A stretch of DNA of 64,000 nucleotides from JACDAN01 sp963834825 (GCA_963834825.1 CAWICZ010000014.1:1176933-1240932); one strand, 5' to 3'; numbered from the stretch's first letter, positions 14,864-23,844 are shown. Notes: a model not told the origin generated them from the sequence alone. Numbers and translations are program-made.

Positions 14864-16789
14864 TCAGAGGCCCTGCGGATCGACGTCGACCACGGCGGTC
14901 ACCTCCGCCCGGCGCATCTCCGGCGCCGCCGCGGCGAGCAGCTGCGCGACCCGAGCGGCGACCGGCCGAGGGCTGGACGTCTTGGCGATCAGCTGCGCGC
15001 GATGCCGGCCGCGGCGACGGAAGAGCGGCGCCGGGCCGAGCAGGTCGGCCGGCACGGCGTCCGCGATCTCCCGCAGCAGCCGGTCCGGGCCGCGGGCGTC
15101 GGGGCCGGAGGCGACGACCCGGACGAGATGCTGGTACGGCGGGTAGCCAAGCTCCCGGCGGCGATCGAGCTCCTCGGTCAGGAACCGCGCGACGTCGTGC
15201 CGCGCTGCATGGACGATCGGTCGAGCGTCCGGTTGGAAGGTCTGGACGATGACGCGGCCGGGGGCGTCGCGCCCGCTTCGCCCGGCCAGCTGCGTCAGGA
15301 GCTGGAACGTCCGCTCCTCGGCGCGAAAGTCCGGCAGCGCGAGACCGGTGTCGGCGTCCACGACTGCGGCGAGGGTCACACCCTCGAAGTGGTGGCCCTT
15401 GGCGACCATCTGCGTCCCGACGAGCACCGCGCGGTCGGTCTCCGCAAAGCGGCGGAGCGCCGCGGCGAGCTCCCTGGGACGCCGCACGGAGTCGGCGTCG
15501 AGGCGGATCCGCTCGAGCTCCGGCACCTTCTCGGCGAGCTCGCGCTCCAGCTTCTGCGTGCCGGCGCCGATGCGCGCCAGCTCGCCGGAACCGCAGGCGG
15601 GGCACGCCGGGCCCGGCTCTTCGGACCGCGAGCAGTGGTGGCAGTGGAGCCGCCCGTCCGCATGCAGGACGAGCGCCACGTCGCAGTTCGGGCAGCGCCG
15701 CGTCAGCCCGCAGGAGCGGCAGTGGATCGCCGGGGCGACGCCGCGGCGATTCAGAAGCAGGATCGCCTTCCCGCCTCCCTCTGCGATCGCGCCGAGCTCG
15801 GCGAGGAGCGGCGCCGAGAGCGGATATCCGGCCTCGCGGCGGAGGTCGATGACACGAACGGGCGGGAGCCGCCCCGCGAGGCGGCCGCCGAGCTCGAGCC
15901 GCTCGAGGCTCGCCCAGCTTTCCGGGCGCGGCGTCGCCGAGCCGAAGACGGCGACGGCGCCCTCGAGCGCCGCGCGCTTCGCCGCCGTCGTCCGGGCGTC
16001 GTAGCGAGGATCGGACTCCTGCTTGTACGCCGAGTCGTGCTCCTCGTCGACGCAGATGACGCCGACGCGGCCGAGCGGCGCGAACACCGCCGAGCGGGCG
16101 CCCACGACCACCGGCGCCGCGCCGCTCGCGATCCGCGCCCGCTCGTCTCTGCGCTCGGCGTCCGTCAGCCCCGAATGGAGGATCGCGACACGGTCCCCGA
16201 AGCGCGCCCGCAGGCGGCCGACGGTTTGCGGTGCGAGCGCGATCTCGGGGACGAGGACGATCGCGCCCAACCCGCGCTCGAGCGCAGCCGTGCACGCCTG
16301 GATGTAGACCTCGGTCTTCCCGCTGCCGGTCGCCCCGTGGAGCAGGAAGTTGCCGCCTCCCCCGTCCAGCGCGCCGACGATCCGCTCGACGGCACCGCGC
16401 TGGGTCTCCGAGAGCGATGCCGGCTCCGCCTCGCCCACGAGTGCGTCGCGCGCCGCCGGGGAGTCGCGCTCCCCGCGCGGCTTGCGCTTGAGCGGCGCGA
16501 TCAGCTCGAGCGCCCGGGCGGGGGTCGAGCCGTAGTAGTCCGCCAGCCAGAGGGCGAGATCGACGAGCGGTTCGGGGAGCGCGTCGACGACGTCGCCGAC
16601 CGGCGCCGCCTCGATCCCCTCCGGCGGCCGCTCCTCGAGGCCGACGACAACGCCGCGCCGGCGCGCGCCGTTGAAGCTGACCGAGACGACAGCGCCCTTG
16701 CCGACGTCGGGCGGGACCTCGTAGGTGAAGGGGCGAGCGACCGCCCGCGAGGCGACGAGGGGATAGACAGACGCGTAGCGGGGCGCCAC
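14864..16789 (-). CDS. priA: Primosomal protein N' (PriA replication-restart helicase)
   Basis: A 641-residue superfamily 2 helicase that reloads the replisome at stalled forks. The N-terminal DNA-binding domain precedes Walker A HGATGSGKTEVY, the DEEHD box, GSATPRPES, the paired zinc fingers (CRSCG, CPNCD, CHHC, CPACG) and the helicase motif QLAGRSGRD. Unlike several actinobacterial PriA proteins that have lost helicase motifs, the motifs seen here are intact. The GTG start is 6 bases after a TACGCT box, so this may be the first gene of the priA-def-fmt-rsmB-rpe-rib run. Confidence 0.96.
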   Translation of the reverse strand: MAPRYASVYPLVASRAVARPFTYEVPPDVGKGAVVSVSFNGARRRGVVVGLEERPPEGIEAAPVGDVVDALPEPLVDLALWLADYYGSTPARALELIAPLKRKPRGERDSPAARDALVGEAEPASLSETQRGAVERIVGALDGGGGNFLLHGATGSGKTEVYIQACTAALERGLGAIVLVPEIALAPQTVGRLRARFGDRVAILHSGLTDAERRDERARIASGAAPVVVGARSAVFAPLGRVGVICVDEEHDSAYKQESDPRYDARTTAAKRAALEGAVAVFGSATPRPESWASLERLELGGRLAGRLPPVRVIDLRREAGYPLSAPLLAELGAIAEGGGKAILLLNRRGVAPAIHCRSCGLTRRCPNCDVALVLHADGRLHCHHCSRSEEPGPACPACGSGELARIGAGTQKLERELAEKVPELERIRLDADSVRRPRELAAALRRFAETDRAVLVGTQMVAKGHHFEGVTLAAVVDADTGLALPDFRAEERTFQLLTQLAGRSGRDAPGRVIVQTFQPDARPIVHAARHDVARFLTEELDRRRELGYPPYQHLVRVVASGPDARGPDRLLREIADAVPADLLGPAPLFRRRGRHRAQLIAKTSSPRPVAARVAQLLAAAAPEMRRAEVTAVVDVDPQGL

Positions 16790-16795
16790 CCCGCC

Positions 16796-16801
16796 AGCGT
16801 A
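16796..16801 (-). promoter_or_regulatory. -10 box TACGCT of priA
   Basis: TACGCT ends 6 bases before the priA GTG in the 24-base gap after the ZIP transporter gene; no Shine-Dalgarno sequence is present. Inferred leaderless promoter. Confidence 0.45.
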
Positions 16802-16813
16802 GACCGGTGGGCG

Positions 16814-17668
16814 CTAGCCGAGCAGCTCGGTGGCTTCGAGGACGAAGTCCGTCCCGAAGCCGAGCGCCAACCCGAGCAGGAGCATCCAGGCGGCGAGCAC
16901 CGGAAACCCGAACCGCCGGTTGACGTTGAAGAGCTCCTGGACGACGTAGAGGATCGAGCCCGCGGCCACCGCCATGAAGGCGACCGTCAGGGCCTCGCTG
17001 ACCCAGGCCTGTCCGACGACCGTCCCGAGGAACGTGGGACCTCCCCCGATCACTCCGAGCAGGGCGAGGAACGACCAGCTGGGCCGGACGCCGTCACCCG
17101 AGATCGGCCCGACGATGCCGAAGCCCTCGGTCGCGTTGTGCAGACCGAAGCCGACGATCAGCGCGAGCGCGAGGCTGATCTCGCCGGCGGCCCCCGCCTG
17201 CCCGATCGCAAGACCCTCGCCGAAGTTGTGGAGGCCGATGCCGGTCGCGATCAGCAGCGCGAGCTGGTGCCCGGGACCGAGGCGCATGAACCACGAGCGG
17301 GCCTCGTACTCCGCGACGGCCGCGGCACCCGGCCCGACCGGCGCCGGCGTCGACCGGTTCTTCATCCAGCGGGCGTAGTACACAAGGCTCATGAAGCCGA
17401 GGATCAGGCCCGCGGCAAGGAGGAACGTCAGCCCGGCGAACCTTGCCCAGGACGCTCCATCCACGACCGCATGCTCGAGCGACTCCTCGACCGGGGCGAC
17501 GCCGTGCGAAAGCACATCCCAGAGGAGAAAGATCAGAATTCCCGCCGCGAGCGAGCTCAGCGCAGCCCGAAGGCGATCGCTGACGGTCTCGAGCCGGCCG
17601 AGTGGCAGGCCAAGGAAGATCGTGAATCCGGCGATCGCGCCGAGCAGGAGAATCTGGGCTTCGCTCAT
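16814..17668 (-). CDS. ZIP-family metal transporter
   Basis: A 284-residue membrane protein of the ZIP family, which imports divalent metals such as zinc, iron or manganese. About eight transmembrane segments are visible, with the metal-binding motifs GIGLHNFGEGLAIG and GFGLHNATEGFG in the central helices. It diverges from a DtxR-family regulator across 99 bases that hold a palindromic operator, so it is probably repressed when metal is plentiful. An AAAGGA sequence precedes the ATG. Which metal it carries cannot be read from the sequence; export is also conceivable for some ZIP-like proteins. Confidence 0.9.
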   Translation of the reverse strand: MSEAQILLLGAIAGFTIFLGLPLGRLETVSDRLRAALSSLAAGILIFLLWDVLSHGVAPVEESLEHAVVDGASWARFAGLTFLLAAGLILGFMSLVYYARWMKNRSTPAPVGPGAAAVAEYEARSWFMRLGPGHQLALLIATGIGLHNFGEGLAIGQAGAAGEISLALALIVGFGLHNATEGFGIVGPISGDGVRPSWSFLALLGVIGGGPTFLGTVVGQAWVSEALTVAFMAVAAGSILYVVQELFNVNRRFGFPVLAAWMLLLGLALGFGTDFVLEATELLG

Positions 17669-17696
17669 CGGGCTTGACGGTCCTTTCGCGGCATGT

Positions 17697-17720
17697 TGTA
17701 AGGGTCACCTTACAGTGACC
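17697..17720. promoter_or_regulatory. Palindromic DtxR/MntR-type operator between the ZIP transporter and regulator genes
   Basis: TGTAAGG-GTCA-CCTTACA (17697-17714) is a perfect 7-base inverted repeat. It overlaps a second perfect one, GGTCAC-N6-GTGACC (17703-17720). The first resembles DtxR/IdeR boxes. The site lies upstream of the regulator's -10 box and in the promoter zone of the transporter, so it can control both. Confidence 0.7.
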
Positions 17721-17727
17721 GCGCGAC

Positions 17728-17733
17728 TATAGT
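17728..17733 (+). promoter_or_regulatory. -10 box TATAGT of the DtxR-family gene
   Basis: TATAGT is close to the consensus TATAAT and lies 34 bases before the ATG at 17768, directly downstream of the operator. No clear -35 box is present at 17 bases; the operator occupies that position. Confidence 0.55.
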
Positions 17734-17767
17734 GGCGCTCCCGCTCAGAGCGCAAGCGGGACCCCCA

Positions 17768-18451
17768 ATGGCTCATCGCCACTCCGTCGACGAGTACCTC
17801 GAGACGATCTACTTCCTCGCCTTTCCGATCGGCGAGTACGCCCCGCCGGGCAGCAAGAATCCGGCCCTCGCTGCGCGGGTCGCGGAGATGCTCGGCGTCT
17901 CGCGGGCCTCAGCCGGGGAGATGCTCAAGCGGCTCGAGCGGGACGGCCTCGTCCGGCGCGGCGAGCACAAGGAAGCCCTCCTGACGCGCACGGGGCGGGC
18001 GCGGGCCGAGCGGGTCGTCCGGAAGCACCGGATCATCGAGCGCCTGCTGACCGACTTCATGGGGTACAGCGCCGCCGAAGCGCACGTGCACGCCGACGAG
18101 CTCGGCGACACGTTCAGCGACGACATGGTCGAGCGGATCGCCGAGCGGCTCGGCAATCCGGAACGCTGTCCACACGGCTGGCCGGTCGATCCCGACTTCG
18201 AGAAGGCCGAGAACGCCGAGCTCGTTGCGCTTGCCGAGCTCGGTGAGGGCAAGAAGGCAACGATTGTGCGCCTCGCAGAGCACGACGGCGACCTCCTGCA
18301 CTGGTTCTACGACCAGGGGCTCGAGCCGGGGACGAAGCTCCAGGTGACCGCTGCCGACCCGGCGTCGGGCAGCTTCCGCGTAAAGCTCGACGGACGCGAG
18401 GAGACTGTCGCGGAGAAGGCGGCCGCCGGCCTGTTCGTCAGGCCCTCCTAG
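17768..18451 (+). CDS. DtxR/MntR-family metal-dependent transcriptional regulator
   Basis: A 227-residue metal-sensing repressor. Residues 1-75 form the winged helix-turn-helix (VAEMLGVSRASAGEMLKRLE), residues about 80-150 the metal-binding dimerisation domain (HADELGDTFSDDMVERI, with PERCPHGWP), and the last 75 the SH3/FeoA-like domain. The ATG at 17768 is preferred over a GTG at 17732 because the TATAGT box would lie inside the longer form. It is divergent from the ZIP gene, and an operator between them indicates control of that transporter and probably of itself. Whether it senses iron, manganese or zinc is open. Confidence 0.93.
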   Translation: MAHRHSVDEYLETIYFLAFPIGEYAPPGSKNPALAARVAEMLGVSRASAGEMLKRLERDGLVRRGEHKEALLTRTGRARAERVVRKHRIIERLLTDFMGYSAAEAHVHADELGDTFSDDMVERIAERLGNPERCPHGWPVDPDFEKAENAELVALAELGEGKKATIVRLAEHDGDLLHWFYDQGLEPGTKLQVTAADPASGSFRVKLDGREETVAEKAAAGLFVRPS

Positions 18452-18543
18452 GCCTTGCTGGCCTTGAGCAGCTTCGCGAGCGCGGCGGCGTCCAGCTCGC
18501 CGCGATTCCGGGCGAGCGCGATCAGGGCGGCTTGCTTCGTCAT
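18448..18543 (-). CDS. Possible 31-residue peptide downstream of metK
   Basis: An ATG frame of 31 residues, alanine- and lysine-rich and probably helical (NRGELDAAALAKLLKASKA). It has no clear ribosome-binding site, and its ATG sits in the base of a hairpin that looks like the metK terminator. It ends over the stop codon of the convergent regulator gene. It could be chance; no family is recognised. Confidence 0.2.
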   Translation of the reverse strand: MTKQAALIALARNRGELDAAALAKLLKASKA

Positions 18544-18566
18544 CGGCCTCGGCGTTCGGAGGCCGA
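18543..18566 (-). terminator. Hairpin 13 bases after metK
   Basis: TCGGCCTC at 18543-18550 pairs perfectly with GAGGCCGA at 18559-18566 around an 8-base loop. It lies just past the metK stop, with no T run. A GC-rich terminator is inferred. Confidence 0.45.
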
Positions 18567-18579
18567 CGGCGAGTTCCTG

Positions 18580-19824
18580 CTAGGCGGGTGCCTTCTCCGT
18601 GATCCCAGCGGCTGCGCGGAGCGCGTCGGCCTTGTCGGTGCGTTCCCACGTGAAGTCGTGGTCGTCGCGGCCGAAGTGGCCGTACGCCGCCGTCTTCGCG
18701 TAGATCGGCCGCCAGAGCTCTAGATCGCGCAGGATCGCAGCCGGGCGCAGGTCGAAGTGACTGCTGATGAGCTCCTCGATCTTCGCGACCGGAATCTGCT
18801 CGGTGCCGAACGTCTGGACCGCGATCGAAACCGGGTGCGCGACGCCGATCGCGTAGGCGACGTTGACCTCGCAGCGCTCCGCCAGGTCGGCGGCGACGAC
18901 GTTCTTCGCGACGTACCGGGCCGCGTACGCCGCCGAGCGGTCCACCTTCGTCGGATCCTTGCCGGAGAAGGCTCCTCCGCCGTGGCGGGCGGCGCCGCCG
19001 TACGTGTCGACGATGATCTTCCGCCCAGTGAGCCCGGTATCCCCCATCGGCCCGCCGAGGACGAACTTGCCGGTCGGGTTCACGAAGACGAAGTCGCGGT
19101 CGTCGTACAGCCGGCGCTCGTCGTAGAGCCGGGGGTCGAGGATCGGCCGCAGGACGTGCTCGATCACGTCCTCCTTGATCGTCTCGGGGTCGACCGCCTC
19201 GGCGTGCTGAGTCGAGACGAGCAGTCGAGAGATCTCGACCGGGACCTGGCGGTCGTGCTCGTCGACCTCGTACCGGATCGTGACCTGGGCCTTGCCGTCC
19301 GGCCGCAGGTACTTCAGCTGCTCGGACTTGCGCACCCCCGCGAGCCTGCGCGCGATCTTGTGCGCGAGCATGATCGGCAGCGGCATCAGCTCGGGCGTCT
19401 CGTTCGACGCGTAGCCGAACATCATCCCCTGGTCGCCGGCGCCGATCTGATCGAGCGGGTCGTCGTCGCCCGGGTCGTGTTGGAGCTCGTACGACTGGTC
19501 GACTCCCAGCGCGATGTCGGGGGACTGCTCGTCGATCGCGACGACTACGCCACACGTGTGCGCGTCGAACCCCCACTCCGAGTGCGTGTAGCCGATCTCG
19601 GCGATCCGCTTCCGGACTAGACGTGTGATGTCGACGTACGTCTCGGTCGAGATCTCGCCGGCGACGACGACGAGGCCGGTCGTGATCAGCGTCTCGCAGG
19701 CAACGCGGCCGGACGGGTCGTCCTCGAGCACGGCGTCGAGCACCGAGTCCGAGACCTGGTCGGCGATCTTGTCCGGATGGCCCTCGGTGACGGACTCCGA
19801 GGTGAAGAGAAACTCCCGAGGCAT
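18580..19824 (-). CDS. metK: S-adenosylmethionine synthetase
   Basis: A 414-residue enzyme that makes SAM from methionine and ATP. The N-terminus has FTSESVTEGHPDKIADQVSD, the hexapeptide region GAGDQGMMFGYA is intact, and the P-loop-like GGGAFSGKDPTKVDRSAAY and GTEQIPVAKIEEL follow. It lies 13 bases downstream of a DUF3352-like lipoprotein gene on the same strand; a TAGCCT box 10 bases before the ATG is a weak candidate for its own promoter. No SAM riboswitch is seen. Confidence 0.97.
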   Translation of the reverse strand: MPREFLFTSESVTEGHPDKIADQVSDSVLDAVLEDDPSGRVACETLITTGLVVVAGEISTETYVDITRLVRKRIAEIGYTHSEWGFDAHTCGVVVAIDEQSPDIALGVDQSYELQHDPGDDDPLDQIGAGDQGMMFGYASNETPELMPLPIMLAHKIARRLAGVRKSEQLKYLRPDGKAQVTIRYEVDEHDRQVPVEISRLLVSTQHAEAVDPETIKEDVIEHVLRPILDPRLYDERRLYDDRDFVFVNPTGKFVLGGPMGDTGLTGRKIIVDTYGGAARHGGGAFSGKDPTKVDRSAAYAARYVAKNVVAADLAERCEVNVAYAIGVAHPVSIAVQTFGTEQIPVAKIEELISSHFDLRPAAILRDLELWRPIYAKTAAYGHFGRDDHDFTWERTDKADALRAAAGITEKAPA

Positions 19825-19837
19825 GCGGGCGGGAAGG

Positions 19838-21316
19838 CTAGTCGATCTCCACGAAAGCGCGGGCCGACGCGACGTCCCCGTCGAGCGTCCCCCAGGCGAC
19901 GAACGTCTTCAGCGGCTCGAGATTCCGCTCGACCTCGGGCGTGAGCTGCTCGTCTCCCCCGTTAAAGCGCGAGTAGGCCTGCAGCAGCGGGACCGCCTCG
20001 CCGAGGTCGACATAGGCCAGGCTCGTGTACTCGTCCGGGACACCGGCCGACTCGAGCGCAGAGCGCCAGCGATCACTGTCCGGGAGCTTGTCACCGGACG
20101 CGGCGAGCTCGTCGAACGCGTCCTTGGACGTGGTGAAGACGATCACGTCGTCGACCGAGCCGAGGTTGACCGGGAAGCCGTCGACGACCGCCGTCGTCAC
20201 GCCGCCGTCCTCCGTGACGTTGCCGCCTTCGCGCTGGGCGAACGCCCGCAGGAGCTTCTCGGCGGAGGCTCGGGCCCGCTGCGGGTTCTCGGAGTCGATG
20301 AGCAGCGTCAGCTCGGGGAACGGCAGGGCCATTCGCGCGTAGAAGGCGACCTCCCCGTCACCGAGCGCGACGAGCTCCTCGAGCTTGACGCCCGTCTCGC
20401 GCTCGAACCGGCGCAGGCCCATCGCGTAGAGCGGATTGGCCTTGAAGTCCTCGAACTGCCTCGTCGCGCCGCGCCCCTGGAACGAGAGGAAGGCGAGGGC
20501 GTCCTCGGGAACGCGATCGAGCAGTGCAGACGTGTACGGCTCGCCGCCACCGACGAGCTGTGCGGCGCCTTGGCCGCCCGCGGAGAGGGCAAGGTCGGCG
20601 CCGTCATCCTTCGCCTGCAACGAGGCTCCGGCGAAGTCGAGGCGGTCGGCATCGAGCATGCTGAACGCTCTCGCCGAGTCCGGCTCGGCGCTCGCGAACG
20701 CTTTGAGCGCGCCCGGCGGGTCGGCGTAGACGCGCGAGAGCGCGTCGGCCGGGAGCGAGCTCATGGCCGCCGTGAAGCTCGCGTCGTCGGCCAGCGAGCC
20801 GCCGCTCGCCGTCTTGAGCGCAGCGGCGATCGCCGCCTCGTTCTCGGCGACCACGACCCAGTCGCCGACGACGCGGGTCACCGTCCGGTCGCCGCCTTCA
20901 GTCTTGTCGAGCTTCTTGGCCAGCGCGATCGTCTTGTCCGGGTCGCCTGGGTTCGTCAGCCCGACGACCAGGCCGGTCTCGCTCCCGGATCCGGGATAGA
21001 CAGCGACGGCCGTCGTCTCGCCCAGGGCCGGCTTGACGTCCTGCTCCCAGTTCGCGCCGTCGACGCTCTGGCGGAACTTCTCGATCCACTTGTCGCCGTC
21101 CGGGAATCGGCGCACGAGGTCCTCGGCCTGCTGCCACTGGTCGGAATCCGGATCGGTGACCGTCTCCCAGTAGACGAGTGCGCCCGGCTTCAACTCGGCC
21201 GCGGGGCTCGGGCCGCTACCAACCCCGCCGGCGGTGCTGCTGCTGCCGCCGCAGCCGGCGGCGACAAGGGTGAATGTCGCAATCAGGGTGACGGCGAGCG
21301 AGCGCATCGCCTGCAT
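19838..21316 (-). CDS. DUF3352-like lipoprotein
   Basis: A 492-residue exported protein (ATG at 21316; a second ATG at 21307 would also serve). It has a lipoprotein signal with lipobox LVAAGC, then a serine/glycine linker and a large extracytoplasmic domain. Repeated KPGALVYWE- and PEDALAFLSFQG-type segments and a VVVGDWVVVAENE-like block resemble the actinobacterial DUF3352 family. The function of that family is unknown to me. It is divergent from an aldo/keto reductase with only 19 bases between start codons, and metK follows it. Confidence 0.75.
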   Translation of the reverse strand: MQAMRSLAVTLIATFTLVAAGCGGSSSTAGGVGSGPSPAAELKPGALVYWETVTDPDSDQWQQAEDLVRRFPDGDKWIEKFRQSVDGANWEQDVKPALGETTAVAVYPGSGSETGLVVGLTNPGDPDKTIALAKKLDKTEGGDRTVTRVVGDWVVVAENEAAIAAALKTASGGSLADDASFTAAMSSLPADALSRVYADPPGALKAFASAEPDSARAFSMLDADRLDFAGASLQAKDDGADLALSAGGQGAAQLVGGGEPYTSALLDRVPEDALAFLSFQGRGATRQFEDFKANPLYAMGLRRFERETGVKLEELVALGDGEVAFYARMALPFPELTLLIDSENPQRARASAEKLLRAFAQREGGNVTEDGGVTTAVVDGFPVNLGSVDDVIVFTTSKDAFDELAASGDKLPDSDRWRSALESAGVPDEYTSLAYVDLGEAVPLLQAYSRFNGGDEQLTPEVERNLEPLKTFVAWGTLDGDVASARAFVEID

Positions 21317-21335
21317 GGTAAGCACCGAGTCCAAC

Positions 21336-22307
21336 ATGATCGAAGACCGCGAGCTGCGAACGCTCGGGCGCACCGGCCTGCGGGTCAGCCCCATCGGTCT
21401 CGGGTTGGCGGCCCTCGGGCGGCCCGGCTACATCAACCTCGGCCACGGCGAGGATCTCCACGGCCAGACCGCCGTCGACGCGATGGAGCGCAACGCACAC
21501 ACCGTGCTGGACGCGGCGTTCGGCGGCGGCGTCCGGTATTTCGACGCCGCTCGCTCATACGGACGGGCCGAAGCTTTCCTGGCCTCGTGGCTCGAGCGGC
21601 GCGGGCTCGATCGCGGCGCGGTGACCGTTGGGTCGAAGTGGGGCTACACCTACACCGCCGGCTGGCGCGTCGACGCCGAGCCGGCGGAGGTCAAGGACCT
21701 GTCGGCGGCGACGCTGCGCCGGCAGCTGGCCGAGAGCCGTGCCCTTCTCGCGCCGCACCTGCGCCTCTACCAGATCCACTCGGCCACGCTGGACAGCGGC
21801 GTGCTCGAGGACCGCGAGGTGCTCAGGGAACTGCGCCGCCTGCGCGAGCAGGGGCTGGCGATCGGCCTGTCGGTGACCGGGCCAGAGCAGGCGGACACGA
21901 TCCGGCGCGCGCTCGAGGTCGGTCTCTTCGACACCGTCCAGGCGACCTGGAACCTCCACGAGCGCAGTGCCGGCCCTGCCCTCGAGGAGGCGCACGCCGC
22001 CGGCCTCGGCGTGATCGTCAAGGAGGTCCTCGCCAACGGTCGTCTCACACCGCGCGGCGGCGACTCCCTCCTCACCGAGGTTGCCGCGGAGCGAGGCACG
22101 ACTTCCGATGCGCTCGCGTTCGCAGCCGTGCTCGCCCAGCCCTGGGTCGACGTCGCTCTCTCCGGCGCGACGACGGTCGAGCAGCTGCGTAGCAATCTCG
22201 CCGCGCTCGACCTCGACTACGTCGACGAGGTCGACCGCCGGCTCGCGCCGCTCACCGAGGAGCCTGATCGGTACTGGTCAACCCGCGGGGCGCTGCCGTG
22301 GAACTAG
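21336..22307 (+). CDS. Aldo/keto reductase family oxidoreductase
   Basis: A 323-residue TIM-barrel reductase expected to use NADPH. The catalytic tetrad is visible: aspartate and tyrosine in FDAARSYG, lysine in VGSKWG and histidine in LYQIHSA. The N-terminal LGRTGLRVSPIGLG is typical. ATG at 21336 fits the family start; an upstream ATG at 21315 would overlap the divergent gene. The carbonyl substrate is unknown. Its 3' end overlaps the convergent epimerase gene by 4 bases. Confidence 0.88.
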   Translation: MIEDRELRTLGRTGLRVSPIGLGLAALGRPGYINLGHGEDLHGQTAVDAMERNAHTVLDAAFGGGVRYFDAARSYGRAEAFLASWLERRGLDRGAVTVGSKWGYTYTAGWRVDAEPAEVKDLSAATLRRQLAESRALLAPHLRLYQIHSATLDSGVLEDREVLRELRRLREQGLAIGLSVTGPEQADTIRRALEVGLFDTVQATWNLHERSAGPALEEAHAAGLGVIVKEVLANGRLTPRGGDSLLTEVAAERGTTSDALAFAAVLAQPWVDVALSGATTVEQLRSNLAALDLDYVDEVDRRLAPLTEEPDRYWSTRGALPWN

Positions 22308-23293
22308 CGGCGCTCGACAAGCCCTTCGTCGCGAAACCAGTCGACGGTTCGACGGATCGTCTCCTCCACCGGCGTGTAGGTGAGACCGAGCTCGCGCGTG
22401 GCCCTCGATCCGTCGTAAGCGTGGCCGTGGAGTGCCGTCCGGACCAGGTCGCGGCAGACGCGCGGCGTCTTCCCGCGCAGCCGGGCCACCGTCTCGGCGG
22501 CGACGGCTGCCGCCCTCGCTACAGCCGGCGGTAGCGTCCGGACCGGCTCGTCGACGCCGGTCAGGCGCTCCAGGAGCTGGATGCCCTCCCGCACGGTGAG
22601 CGTCGCGCCGCTGAGAACGTACCGCTCTCCCGGCTCACCTCGCGCTTCGGCGAGCAGGTGGCCCTCGGTGCAGTCGGCGATGTCGACGAGGCTGATCGTC
22701 GAGTCGACGATTGCCTTCAGCTTTCCGTTCAGGTAGTCGAGCAGGAGGCGGGTGGAGCCCGTCGCGCGCCCGGGGCCCTGGACGGACGCCGGGTTCACGC
22801 AGACGACCTCGATCCCCGTCTCGCGCGCCGCACCCAGCACCGCTTGCTCGGCCTCGAACTTCGAGCGCTCGTAGCTGGAGATGAACGAGCCGCGGTGTGG
22901 TGAGGTCTCCGAGCCCACTGTCCCGCGGGCCTCTCCGAGCGCGGCGCCCGACGACGTGTACACAACCCGCCGAACACCCGATGCCGCCGCGACGTCCATG
23001 ACGTTGCGCGAGCCGCGCACGTTGACCTCGAACAGCGGTGAGGTGTCCCGGAAGCAGAGCGCATTGACACCGGCTGCGTGGTAGACGACCTCGCAGCCGC
23101 TCATCGCGGCCATTAGCGCCTCTGCGTCGAGGACATCGCCGTGGACGGGCTCGGCACCCAGCTCCGTGAGCACGCGCGCCGAGTCGTCGGACCGGGCGAG
23201 CGCCTTGACCTCGCGCCCGTCGGCGAGGAGGCGCTCGACGATCGCGCCGCCGACGAACCCGCTGCCGCCGGTGATCAGGACGGCGTCGGTCAG
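22304..23293 (-). CDS. NAD-dependent epimerase/dehydratase (SDR, dihydroflavonol-reductase-like), probable CTG start
   Basis: A 329-residue extended short-chain dehydrogenase. The Rossmann motif LITGGSGFVGGAIVERLL is at the very N-terminus, followed by VYHAAG and the catalytic YERSKFEAE (YxxxK). No ATG, GTG or TTG lies near the expected start. The frame meets the pgsA stop as CTGA, matching the ATGA/GTGA overlaps used everywhere else here, so CTG at 23293-23291 is proposed. The substrate may be a sugar nucleotide, steroid-like or phenolic compound. Confidence 0.82.
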   Translation of the reverse strand: MTDAVLITGGSGFVGGAIVERLLADGREVKALARSDDSARVLTELGAEPVHGDVLDAEALMAAMSGCEVVYHAAGVNALCFRDTSPLFEVNVRGSRNVMDVAAASGVRRVVYTSSGAALGEARGTVGSETSPHRGSFISSYERSKFEAEQAVLGAARETGIEVVCVNPASVQGPGRATGSTRLLLDYLNGKLKAIVDSTISLVDIADCTEGHLLAEARGEPGERYVLSGATLTVREGIQLLERLTGVDEPVRTLPPAVARAAAVAAETVARLRGKTPRVCRDLVRTALHGHAYDGSRATRELGLTYTPVEETIRRTVDWFRDEGLVERR

Positions 23294-23844
23294 CTCGAAC
23301 CTTCGGACAGGGCCGATCCGAAGCGTGCCAGGTACTCGACGGCGGACAGCACCGTGATCGCGGCCGCTGCCAGCATCGCCCACTCGTCGAGAAGCAGCGG
23401 GCCGAGCGGCTCGTCGTAGCGGAGGATCGCGAGCAGGATGGCGACGAACTGGACGTTCGTCTTGAGCTTGCCCCAGATCGAGGGCGCGAACACGGTGCCC
23501 TCGGCCGCGACGACGCCCCGGAGCCCGAGGATCAGCAGCTCGCGCCCGATGATGATGAACGCGATCCAGACAGAGGCCCGGTCGACGTCGACGAGAGCGA
23601 TCAGCGCGCCGGAGACGAGCAGCTTGTCGGCCGTCGTATCCAGAAAGGAGCCGAACGTGGTCGTGAGTGCCCACCGCCGGGCCAGGTAGCCGTCGACGAA
23701 GTCGGTCGTGGCCGCGATCGCGAAGAGAATGGCGGCGGCGACGTAGGCCCAGTCTCGGTCGGGGCCGAGGAGAATCAGGCCCATCACGACCGGTATCAGC
23801 AGGATGCGCAGGTACGTGAGGCCGAGGAGGACCCGGCCGCTCAC
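23290..23844 (-). CDS. pgsA: CDP-diacylglycerol-glycerol-3-phosphate phosphatidyltransferase family protein
   Basis: A 184-residue CDP-alcohol phosphatidyltransferase with about five transmembrane segments. The signature D-G-x2-A-R-x8-G-x3-D-x3-D is present (DGYLARR...GSFLDTTADK). PgsA makes phosphatidylglycerol-phosphate from glycerol-3-phosphate, which fits its place at the end of the glp/dha operon. The GTG start overlaps the dhaM stop. Cardiolipin or phosphatidylinositol-phosphate synthases share the motif, so exact specificity is inferred. Confidence 0.88.
   Translation of the reverse strand: MSGRVLLGLTYLRILLIPVVMGLILLGPDRDWAYVAAAILFAIAATTDFVDGYLARRWALTTTFGSFLDTTADKLLVSGALIALVDVDRASVWIAFIIIGRELLILGLRGVVAAEGTVFAPSIWGKLKTNVQFVAILLAILRYDEPLGPLLLDEWAMLAAAAITVLSAVEYLARFGSALSEGSS

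Noticed and set aside
14869..17677. Very long plus-strand frame opposite priA and the ZIP gene
   Set aside because: It has no family features; the opposite strand carries complete PriA and ZIP motifs.
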